From JAJDXW01 sp965214795 (GTDB lineage: Bacteria; Pseudomonadota; Gammaproteobacteria; HK1), in assembly GCA_965214795.1 (NCBI GenBank), contig OZ243976.1, positions 4,650,001 through 4,714,000 on the forward strand: 64,000 bases of DNA. The letters run 5' to 3'. A model generated the notes under the pieces. It did no database searches. It saw nothing but the letters and a program-made list of their open reading frames with translations, and was not told where the DNA came from. Each line of letters begins with the position of its first letter. Positions within the stretch are counted from its first letter, which is position 1. A program made the translations under genes and the position numbers. This document shows positions 34,397 through 40,978 of this stretch, in pieces.

Positions 34397-34671
34397 AGGC
34401 GGACACATCGCCGGGACGCGATTCCCGCAAGTTCGCGCGCGTATTCATGAACGGGCGGTCGCAAGCGGTGAGGCTCCCGAAGGAGTTCCGATTCGATACG
34501 GACCGCGTGCTTGTTCGGCGCGAGGGTCGGAACGTAATCTTGAGCCCCATGTTCAAGGACTGGGATGACTACTTCCGGAACTCCACCCCGTTGTCGGATG
34601 ACTTCGAGGCCGCAACACCCGAGATGCGCAAGGGCGAATTGCCCCTTGAAGAGCGGGAACCATTCGATTGA
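34372..34671 (+). CDS. vapB: VapB antitoxin (AbrB/SpoVT fold)
   Basis: A protein of 99 residues. The segment ARVFMNGRSQAVRLPKEFRF (residues 23-42) is the AbrB-like DNA-binding N-terminus of VapB antitoxins; family members usually begin at that point, so the first 20 residues (MPGPARKVKADTSPG) are an unusual extension. The C-terminal part (EMRKGELPLEEREPF) would neutralise the toxin. GGGAG precedes the ATG at 34372. The stop overlaps or closely abuts vapC. Confidence 0.88.
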   Translation: MPGPARKVKADTSPGRDSRKFARVFMNGRSQAVRLPKEFRFDTDRVLVRREGRNVILSPMFKDWDDYFRNSTPLSDDFEAATPEMRKGELPLEEREPFD

Positions 34672-34676
34672 GAGCC

Positions 34677-35066
34677 ATGCTCGACACGAACACCTGCATC
34701 TACGCGATGAAGCGGGTCACAGGATTCAAGGAGAGACTTCCCCTCCACAACTGCGGCATCTCGATCGTCGTGCTGGGAGAACTGGAGTGGGGCGCATGGC
34801 TTTCCGGTCGCATGGACCAAAGCCTCGCCGCCATAAGAGATTTCGTCGGTTCTGTTCAGGTTGTCGATCCGGACGCGGAAGTCGCGCGGCAATACGGCCA
34901 GCTCCGCGCCCACCTGCGCTCGATCGACCAGCCGATCGGCCCGAACGATCTCTGGATTGCCGCTCACGCCTTGGCCCGCGACGTGCCGCTGATTACCCAC
35001 AACCTCTCCGAGTTCCGGCGCGTGCCGGGCCTGTCCGTCGATACCTGGATGACCGGAGCGGGTTGA
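34677..35066 (+). CDS. vapC: VapC PIN-domain ribonuclease toxin
   Basis: A protein of 129 residues starting MLDTNTCIYAMKRVTGF. PIN acidic residues: D3 in LDTNT, E in LGELEWGA, D in GPNDLWIAAHA and the later NLSEF region. It is directly downstream of vapB. A TTG at 34668 that overlaps the vapB stop would add three residues; the ATG at 34677 matches the family N-terminus. All catalytic positions seem present, so the pair is probably functional. Confidence 0.88.
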   Translation: MLDTNTCIYAMKRVTGFKERLPLHNCGISIVVLGELEWGAWLSGRMDQSLAAIRDFVGSVQVVDPDAEVARQYGQLRAHLRSIDQPIGPNDLWIAAHALARDVPLITHNLSEFRRVPGLSVDTWMTGAG

Positions 35067-35070
35067 GGGC

Positions 35071-35423
35071 ATGGCCGACACCGCGGCGACCTTCGCCGGC
35101 ATCCACAACGAGAACGAGTTCTACAGCCAACATTACCTCTCCGAGATCTTCACCGGGGACATCCGGGACACCCTCGCCCGATGGCGCGACGCCACCGAAG
35201 CGGCGGGCGGGGCGAGTACCGGAGCGCGGACCCCGAACGAGGCCCTCCGAGCCCTCGCCCGCGACTACCTCCAGTTCCGCCGCCGTTCGCGCGCGAGCGC
35301 CGGCACGCGGCGCGCGTCGGGCAGCAGCGGCGGTGGTTCGGCCAACTCCTCGGCGCCCTCGGCTACGAGCACGAACCCCACGGCCACGTCCTCGACGACG
35401 GCGACGAAGTGCTGGTCCTCTTC
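35071..35423 (+). pseudogene. Eco57I-like restriction-modification methylase, N-terminal remnant with frameshift
   Basis: The first frame encodes MADTAATFAGIHNENEFYSQ, HYLSEIFTGDIRDTLARW and ALRALARDYLQFRRR, the N-terminus of large class I SAM-dependent Eco57I-type R-M proteins as I recall them. At about 35286 the similarity moves to another frame: FARERRHAARVGQQRRWFGQ, LLGALGYEHEPHGHVLDDG and DEVLVLF. After about 35423 it is lost; no methylase or nuclease domain follows. This is a frameshifted and truncated gene, starting 4 bases after vapC. Confidence 0.65.
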
Positions 35424-35571
35424 GCCGGGCACACGCTCCGGATCGACCTTGAGGGCCTGCTCATGAATCGCGCCCACGCCCTGTTCCCGATGCCCAGCGA
35501 GGCGGCCCGATGGGCAGCACGAGGCGATGGTGCTAGGCTGTGCCGCGGACAGGGCGAGTCGGGAGACGCTC

Positions 35572-36450
35572 ATGTGCGACGAGAGAACAATCCGCGACGC
35601 GGACGACTACCTGCGTCGCTCGGGAAACCTGACCCGGCGCGAGTTCGGGGCGCTGTCGGTTGGAACGGGGCTGGCCATGCTCTTGCCGCGGGCCGCGAAC
35701 GCCTTGGCGGTGACAGCCGCGGACGTGGAAGTTTCGACCCCGGACGGCGCCGCGGACTGTCACTTCGTGCACCCGTCGAGCGGCACCCATCCAGGGGTGC
35801 TGATCTGGCCGGATGCGCTCGGCCTGCGGCCCGCCTTCGAGCAGATGGGGAGGCGGCTGGCCGAATCGGGATACTCGGTGCTGGTCGTCAATCCCTACTA
35901 CCGCACCGTGCGGGCGCCGGTCATGGCCGAGGGCGCCTCGTTCCGGGACGAAGCGACGCGCAAAACGATCTTTCCCCTGATGCGCTCGTTGAGCGCCGAG
36001 ACCAATGTAACGGACGCGAGGGCCTTCATCGGCTTCCTGGACGGTCAAAGCGCCGTGGACGGCGACAGGAAGATGGGGACGATGGGATACTGCATGGGCG
36101 GCTCCATGACCATGCGCACCGCGGCGGCCCTCCCCGAGCGGATCGGCGCGGGCGCATCGTTCCATGGCGGCCGGCTCGTGACCGACGCCCCCGACAGCCC
36201 CCATCTGCTCGTGGGCAAGATGCAGGCGAACTATCTCTTCGCGATCGCCGAGAACGACGACCGGAAGGACCCGGAGGCCAAGAACGTGCTGCGCGAGGCC
36301 TTCGCCGCCGCCGAGCTGCCGGCAGAGATCGAGGTCTACGAGGGCACGCTCCACGGCTGGTGTCCGCCCGATTCCGCCGTCTACCACGAGGCGCAGGCGG
36401 AACGGGCCTGGAGTCGACTGCTGGCCCTGTTCGAGACCGCCTTGGCCTGA
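35572..36450 (+). CDS. Dienelactone-hydrolase-family protein with Tat signal
   Basis: A protein of 292 residues. Near residues 19-45 is LTRREFGALSVGTGLAMLLP, a twin-arginine-type signal (RR before a hydrophobic stretch), preceded by an unusually long N-region, so it is probably exported folded. The alpha/beta-hydrolase core has the Cys nucleophile in GTMGYCMGGSM, a late acid in AENDDRKD and the His in TLHGWCPP, the DLH Cys-Asp-His triad. The natural substrate is unknown. GGGAG precedes the ATG at 35572; an in-frame ATG at 35527 is less likely. Confidence 0.88.
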   Translation: MCDERTIRDADDYLRRSGNLTRREFGALSVGTGLAMLLPRAANALAVTAADVEVSTPDGAADCHFVHPSSGTHPGVLIWPDALGLRPAFEQMGRRLAESGYSVLVVNPYYRTVRAPVMAEGASFRDEATRKTIFPLMRSLSAETNVTDARAFIGFLDGQSAVDGDRKMGTMGYCMGGSMTMRTAAALPERIGAGASFHGGRLVTDAPDSPHLLVGKMQANYLFAIAENDDRKDPEAKNVLREAFAAAELPAEIEVYEGTLHGWCPPDSAVYHEAQAERAWSRLLALFETALA

Positions 36451-36755
36451 GCGGATGGGGGCGCCTCCATCCGGTTCAGCCCCATCCGGATCGCGGCGAA
36501 GGACCCCGGCCGCGCTTCCACATGGTGTTCCGGCTGCCGCGCAACAATCCGGGTGAAAGGACCGAGAGGAGGTGCGGCCGCGCCGCGTATCGGGTATTCC
36601 CTCGCGAGGACATCGCCGAGTCCGGTCGGCCGGACCATTGTCGAGGGGCGGCCTCGACGGGGGATCAAGGGTCGATGGTGCGGGCGAAGAAGGCGTCGAG
36701 GAGGCGGCGGGCGGGGCCGCGCGGCCAGCCCACACTCCATCTTCGGGTCGGGAAG

Positions 36756-36887
36756 CAGCAATTCTCATTTTGCTCGTCGGGTCCCGCCGCAGGGCCGGCA
36801 CGACCGTCGATCCGCCCCGGATCGAGTCGCCAGGAGAAGACGGCTTGCGGATCAGGGTGAAGTCAGGCGCCAAAATGAGAATTGCTG
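36756..36887. mobile_element. Miniature inverted-repeat element, family A, copy B (132 bp)
   Basis: Ends CAGCAATTCTCATTTTG and CAAAATGAGAATTGCTG are perfect inverted repeats. Flanks are the 9-bp direct repeat GTCGGGAAG at 36747-36755 and 36888-36896. The right copy of this direct repeat is at the same time the left flank of a second, unrelated element (36897-37057). No coding capacity. Confidence 0.93.
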
Positions 36888-36896
36888 GTCGGGAAG

Positions 36897-37057
36897 CAAG
36901 GCTGATTTTTGTTCAGAACACCCTCAATAAATTCAACATCTTACCGTGATCTTCAGGACAAGCGCGGATCGGACGTTCAAATTCTGAAATCCTTGAGAAA
37001 TCAACGAATTGGCCGTGAAAGCAGTCGAGCTTCAACGCGAACAAAAATCAGCCCTGG
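36897..37057. mobile_element. Second miniature element (161 bp) inserted at the same 9-bp target
   Basis: The left end CAAGGCTGATTTTTGTTC (36897-36914) is the inverted repeat of 37039-37056 with one mismatch. GTCGGGAAG flanks it at 36888-36896 and 37058-37066, so three copies of the target separate and enclose the two elements. The interior is AT-richer than the surroundings and has no similarity to family A. No open frame of note. The right boundary is uncertain by one base. Confidence 0.8.
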
Positions 37058-37124
37058 GTCGGGAAGCCATTCACTCGCGAGACCGCGTGTAGAATCGCTT
37101 CATGGTTGGTCCCAGGGTCGGAGA

Positions 37125-37523
37125 GTGAGGCACCATCGACGCAAACGTCGTGCGATAAGCCCGTGGAGCTCGGAGGAATCGCCCCGGTCGGTAGCTTCGA
37201 AGGCGAACTACGTAGGAAGCGCCGAGCACAAGACCTACCCCAGCCACGCCGGTCCTCCTGCTCTCCGTTCGGATGCTACGCCTTGTGACCCGCAGATCTC
37301 GCTCAAGGAAATACAAGATGTTCTCGAACAGGCAATCAGTCGAGGCTGCGTCAGCGCGGCGTTCGAGCAAGGCTTTCCAAAGTACGTCTGGGGGTGGATA
37401 CGGGGACAACTCTACGAAGCACGACACATCAACGGCCCGGCTGGAGCCTGCAAGGGATACTCGATTCAAGAGATAGAATACCCTCGAGATCTGGAGAAAC
37501 GACTTGAGTGGGAGAATCCATAG
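37125..37523 (+). CDS. Hypothetical protein, partner of the IrrE-like gene
   Basis: The C-terminal 85 residues look like a real domain (EIQDVLEQAISRGCVSAAFE, FPKYVWGWIRGQLYEARH, GYSIQEIEYPRDLEKRLEW). The N-terminal part is basic and Ser-rich and may not be translated. The only plausible in-frame start is the GTG at 37125, preceded by GGAGA with tight spacing; an ATG at 36909 lies inside the miniature element. The stop is followed immediately by the GTG of the next gene, indicating coupling. No family was recognised. The pattern of a small protein followed by an IrrE-like protein suggests a toxin-antitoxin or defence pair, which is inference. Confidence 0.55.
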   Translation: MRHHRRKRRAISPWSSEESPRSVASKANYVGSAEHKTYPSHAGPPALRSDATPCDPQISLKEIQDVLEQAISRGCVSAAFEQGFPKYVWGWIRGQLYEARHINGPAGACKGYSIQEIEYPRDLEKRLEWENP

Positions 37524-38855
37524 GTGCTCCATTTCGGCGTTGAATGGCACGATGCTCCTGGCGTAAGAGACCGGCTTCTCGCCCGAACTTGGTGCCGTCT
37601 GATCATCGAGGCAGACGGACGGCTCGTGACGGAAGTCCTTGACGATCGCTCCCGCAGCTTGCGGGGCGGCGTCTACGGCTCCGTTTTTCCTCTGAGCCAG
37701 TGGATCGTGGAGAACTGGTGGTTCCTGTTGAACGAGTCGTATCGATTCCCTGCCGCTTACAGCTCTCACGAGCTTGCGCGAACACTTGGCGACCGCGCCT
37801 GGATTCAACGGCATAGCATGCTGGCCGCCCGGCAGGGCGGCGCATTGCCCGATTTGACGTTCTACCGGGATGAAGAGTCCGTGGTGGCCAGGTGGATGCG
37901 AGACGGCGACCATTCCACGCATCCCTTCCTGCGTTTCACGAACTCTGGCGAGGCTCGGATGGCCCCGATAGATGTGGAGCGTGGGTTCACTGAATTGGTC
38001 AACCAGGTTCTGGACCGGCTTGACGAGCTGGAAGATCCCGAGGCCGCAATGCTTCGGGAGGAATGGGCAGGGCTCTCGAAGTCGATGAACGAAGACCGAA
38101 AGATCTGTGAATGGTCGGCTCGCCTCGGTCTCGATCCCCACGACCCGGATGAACTCACCGACGAACAGGCTGAGATAATCACCGCCCTCATATCTCCGCT
38201 TGAGGACTCGGTAAGAGAGGACCTGCTCGACGCGGAGCACTTCCGGAGCCTGCAAGCAGACCTCGAATGGTTGGATCAAGCTCGGTCAAGGGCAGCGGAC
38301 GCCGGCAGACCCGCGGGTCCCGAGCCCGCCCTGTCGAATATCGAAGGCAGGACCGCCCACGAGCTCGGGTACAAATGCGCGACCGCCCTCCGGCACCACC
38401 TCTGGCCGGCAGATGGGTACGAGCCCGTTCGGGAGATGGACGACGTCCTGCATCGCCTTGGCTGGGCGGAGTCCCCTTCCCGGACGATGGACTCCCGCCC
38501 GGCCGGCCCCCTGAAGGTCGCGCTTGAGCAAAGTGATCAAGGCGCTTGGGTCGCCTTGGTTCCGGCGGGCAATGCAGCCAGCGAGCGATTCAGTCTTGGA
38601 AGGTCGATCTTTCTCAGACATTTCGGCCGGAGCGGATGCAAACGCCGGCTGGTAACGGAGGGTCATACCCGGGAGCAGCGTGCCTCCCGCGCATTCGCCG
38701 CAGAGTTCCTTGCCCCAGCGGCAGGCCTGTCGCGGCACCTCGGGGAGCGAGTCCCGCATGATGAGATAGACGATCTGGCCGGCCACTACCAAGTCAGCCC
38801 CTCGGTAATCGTCCATCAGATTCAGAATCACCGCCTTGGATGGATCAGCGCATAG
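37524..38855 (+). CDS. ImmA/IrrE-like protein lacking the HExxH metal site
   Basis: A protein of 443 residues starting at a GTG (MLHFGVEWHDAPGVRDRLL). A distinct N-terminal domain has GGVYGSVFPLSQWIVENWWF. A helical middle region is rich in Asp/Glu and Leu. The C-terminal 110 residues resemble the ImmA/IrrE metallopeptidase domain: ERFSLGRSIFLRHF aligns with the ERFTLAHELGHLLL helix, and QRASRAFAAEFLAPAAGL with the EANRFAAELLMP segment. The zinc-binding HELGH is replaced by GRSIF, so peptidase activity is not expected. A role as sensor or antitoxin is possible. It is coupled to the preceding small gene. Confidence 0.7.
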   Translation: MLHFGVEWHDAPGVRDRLLARTWCRLIIEADGRLVTEVLDDRSRSLRGGVYGSVFPLSQWIVENWWFLLNESYRFPAAYSSHELARTLGDRAWIQRHSMLAARQGGALPDLTFYRDEESVVARWMRDGDHSTHPFLRFTNSGEARMAPIDVERGFTELVNQVLDRLDELEDPEAAMLREEWAGLSKSMNEDRKICEWSARLGLDPHDPDELTDEQAEIITALISPLEDSVREDLLDAEHFRSLQADLEWLDQARSRAADAGRPAGPEPALSNIEGRTAHELGYKCATALRHHLWPADGYEPVREMDDVLHRLGWAESPSRTMDSRPAGPLKVALEQSDQGAWVALVPAGNAASERFSLGRSIFLRHFGRSGCKRRLVTEGHTREQRASRAFAAEFLAPAAGLSRHLGERVPHDEIDDLAGHYQVSPSVIVHQIQNHRLGWISA

Positions 38856-38931
38856 ACGCCGTTCCCAGTCGGAATGATGCACCGAGAAACAAATATGAGA
38901 TACTGCCGTTGCTCCGCCCTTGTCTTAGCAT

Positions 38932-38952
38932 CTCAAGTTTCGGGGTTCAAAA
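38932..38952. repeat. Solo end of the element found in the nrdJ leader
   Basis: The stretch beginning CTCAAGTTTCGGGGTT is nearly identical (one mismatch over 21 bases) to the inverted right end of the 173-bp element at 52273-52445. No second end was found within the next few hundred bases, so this is a truncated or decayed copy. The region 38856-39019 is otherwise AT-rich and without a gene. Confidence 0.7.
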
Positions 38953-39019
38953 ACGGTTGCGGCATCGGGGTTTTGTAGATCGATCCATCGTGTTCCAATT
39001 GTACGGTCAACTCATCCGG

Positions 39020-39178
39020 TTAAAGACTTTGCACCAGCAAATCGTGTATTCGATCATCAACCGTCTGCTTCAGATCCTCTACCGAACAACCCGACTTCCT
39101 CTCAACACCCCGTAGCGTTCCGGAAATTATCGCACGGAATATCCGCCACAATCGACCTGCAAAGCTCAGGGTGTTCAT
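39020..39178 (-). CDS. Small hypothetical protein (52 residues)
   Basis: The frame begins MNTLSFAGRLWRIFRAIISG and ends VDDRIHDLLVQSL, with an internal ERKSGCSVEDLKQT. It overlaps the 3' part of the next upstream gene in a different frame. The family of that upstream gene normally ends soon after IRYKLP, so this frame could be the true coding frame for the shared DNA. An alpha-helical N-terminus and an acidic C-terminal helix are suggested. No function is recognised. Confidence 0.35.
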   Translation of the reverse strand: MNTLSFAGRLWRIFRAIISGTLRGVERKSGCSVEDLKQTVDDRIHDLLVQSL

Positions 39179-39488
39179 CCGGTCTTGCAAACGATCGCGA
39201 ACCTCGCCGACACGAGCCCGGCGGGAGCTTGTAACGGATCGTCAGAGAGGCTCCCCTGTCGCTGTCTGGCTGATAAATTACGTCAGCGTTGCCCATTCTG
39301 TGCTCTTCCCACATGACCGCACAGCAAGAGGGCATTGCAGCAGCAGGCTCGCCAGACTTGGGCGGATAGCCACCGAGAGCTCGGCGAAGTTCGCCGGCAT
39401 TTATCTCAACATGCCGGCGACCCTGTTGCTTGGCACGCCTGATCTGCGCCCGCAGTTCCGCTCTGAATTCATCTGCAGGTGGTGGCAT
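39102..39488 (-). CDS. Conserved small hypothetical protein
   Basis: A protein of 128 residues starting MPPPADEFRAELRAQIRRAK, with HVEINAGELRRALGGYP, a CC pair in PSCCAVMWEEH, and GASLTIRYKLP. I recognise this as a recurrent small protein of unknown function in proteobacterial genomes (pattern INAGELH..VGGYP...CC.VM...GASLTIRYRLPR), often beside restriction or HNH-type genes. Relatives end right after the LTIRYRLPR segment, so the last 35 residues here look like read-through. GGAGG lies 7 bases before the ATG at 39488. Confidence 0.65.
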   Translation of the reverse strand: MPPPADEFRAELRAQIRRAKQQGRRHVEINAGELRRALGGYPPKSGEPAAAMPSCCAVMWEEHRMGNADVIYQPDSDRGASLTIRYKLPPGSCRRGSRSFARPDEHPELCRSIVADIPCDNFRNATGC

Positions 39489-39636
39489 CAAGAATCCTCC
39501 CCATGAGACCCGCCCAACAGGTCTCCTCCTCACCACGGGACAGCCCGCCGAACCCTTCATCCCCATCGTACGCGCCGATGGGATACAGAGAAAAGCTGCT
39601 GCTTACGGGACGGGGAACGGTGCTGACGTGGTGGGG

Positions 39637-40593
39637 TCAGGGAGCGGGGGAGGGAGCGAAGAAGGCGGCGAGGAGACGGCGCGCGGCGGCGGGCGGGGCG
39701 GTGCGCCCGGCCCGCACGTCGTCTTCGAGGCGGTCCGCGAGGGGCTTCAGGCGCGGGTCCTCCCACAGCCGTTCGCGCACCGCGGCTTCGATCTCCTCGC
39801 GGAGCCACTCCTCGGCCTGGGCGGTGCGCCGCGCCGCCCAGTCGCCGGACGCCTCCAACGCGGCGCGGCACGCCAGGGTCCGCTCCCACGCTTCGGTGAT
39901 GCCGGTCCCGGTGAGGGCCGAGCAGGCCCCGACCGTGGGCTTCCACGCCGGGGTGCGCGGACGCATCAGGTGGAGCGCGTTCCGATACTCGGCCACCGTC
40001 CGGCCGGCCGGGTCGGCCTGAGCGCCGTCCGCCTTGTTCACCAGCACGAGGTCGGCGAGCTCCATCACCCCCCGCTTGATGCCCTGGAGCTCGTCGCCGG
40101 CGAGCGGGGCGAGGAGCAGCACGAAGAGGTCGGTCATCCCGGCCACCGCGGTCTCCGACTGACCGACTCCGACCGTCTCCACCACGACCACGTCGAAGCC
40201 CGCCGCCTCGCAGAGCACGATGGCCTCGCGCGTGCGGCGAGCGACCCCGCCGAGGGTGCGACCGGCCGGGGTCGGTCGGATGAACGCCTCCGGATGCTGC
40301 GAGAGCTCCGTCATGCGGGTCTTGTCGCCGAGGATCGAGCCGCCCGCGAGCCGCGACGACGGGTCGATGGTGAGCACCGCGACGCGGCGGCCGGTCTCGA
40401 CCGCTCGCAGGCCGAACGCCTCGATGAAGGTGGACTTGCCGACGCCGGGGGACCCCGATATCCCGATGCGCACCGTGCCGGCCGGGGCCGGGAGAGCGTC
40501 GAGCAGGCCGAGCGCCTCGCTCCGGTCGGTGGGCCGGTCGGACTCGACGAGGGTGATCGCCTTCGCAAGGGCGCGTACCTCGCCCGCTCGCAC
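39637..40593 (-). CDS. meaB: Methylmalonyl-CoA mutase-associated GTPase MeaB
   Basis: A protein of 318 residues. G1 is GISGSPGVGKSTF, the Asp of the next motif lies in AVLTIDPSS, G3 is in VVVVETVGVGQSE, and NKAD is G4; the segment GDKTRMTEL is diagnostic of the MeaB/ArgK family. MeaB protects and reloads the cobalamin cofactor of methylmalonyl-CoA mutase. The first available start is a GTG at 40593 (VRAGEVRALAKAITLVE); the conserved region seems to extend slightly upstream (SAAALADR), so the real start could be a rarer codon before it. It is the last gene of the pcc-mut cluster in this window. Confidence 0.93.
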   Translation of the reverse strand: MRAGEVRALAKAITLVESDRPTDRSEALGLLDALPAPAGTVRIGISGSPGVGKSTFIEAFGLRAVETGRRVAVLTIDPSSRLAGGSILGDKTRMTELSQHPEAFIRPTPAGRTLGGVARRTREAIVLCEAAGFDVVVVETVGVGQSETAVAGMTDLFVLLLAPLAGDELQGIKRGVMELADLVLVNKADGAQADPAGRTVAEYRNALHLMRPRTPAWKPTVGACSALTGTGITEAWERTLACRAALEASGDWAARRTAQAEEWLREEIEAAVRERLWEDPRLKPLADRLEDDVRAGRTAPPAAARRLLAAFFAPSPAP

Positions 40594-40660
40594 CCGATCG
40601 GCAAGGGCGGCGGCGCTCGGCGAGGGGGCCGCGGGCGGCTCTTGTCTCGCGTCAATCGCT

Positions 40661-40692
40661 CCGGCTCCGCAAGGACCGCAGCCACCGTCCCG
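40661..40692. repeat. Decayed duplicate of the pccA 3' segment
   Basis: The 32 bases here match 41012-41043, inside the biotin-carrier part of pccA, at 30 of 32 positions. Translated on the minus strand both give GTVAAVLAEP. The copies are 351 bp apart, so a tandem duplication of the pccA end may have occurred and decayed. The rest of the interval (40693-40813) shows only weak resemblance. Confidence 0.6.
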
Positions 40693-40813
40693 CGCCCGGC
40701 ACGCGGCACCCGACCGCTCGGCCGGTCGACCGCCCGTTCACCGTCACCGCACTCGCATCGAGGGACGAATGGAGCCGCGCACCGCCGCCGCCGCGGAAAC
40801 CGAGGCTCGCGGA

Positions 40814-40978
40814 TCCCCGGTCACAGCGCGCCATCGCGCGGCCACAGCGCCGCGCCGGACCCTGGTCACGGCGTAACGCCATCCCCCGGTCACAGCGCCG
40901 TGCCATTCCCCGGTCGTGGCGCCGCACCGCTCCCCGATCACGGCGCCTCGCCGACCCCCGGTCACGGCGCTTCGAACT
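40814..40978. repeat. 24-bp tandem repeat array seeded at the pccA stop codon
   Basis: About seven units of 23-24 bp with core CCCCGGTCACGGCGC. Regular 24-bp units are clear at 40883-40906, 40907-40930, 40931-40954 and 40955-40978; three more diverged units lie to the left. The last unit contains the end of pccA, including its stop codon (40962-40964), so the array probably grew by duplication of the gene's 3' end into the intergenic region. Confidence 0.85.

Noticed and set aside
36650..36745. Short minus-strand peptide resembling a MeaB-like C-terminus (ARRLLDAFF)
   Set aside because: Only about ten residues are similar, with low-complexity surroundings; too weak for a pseudogene call.
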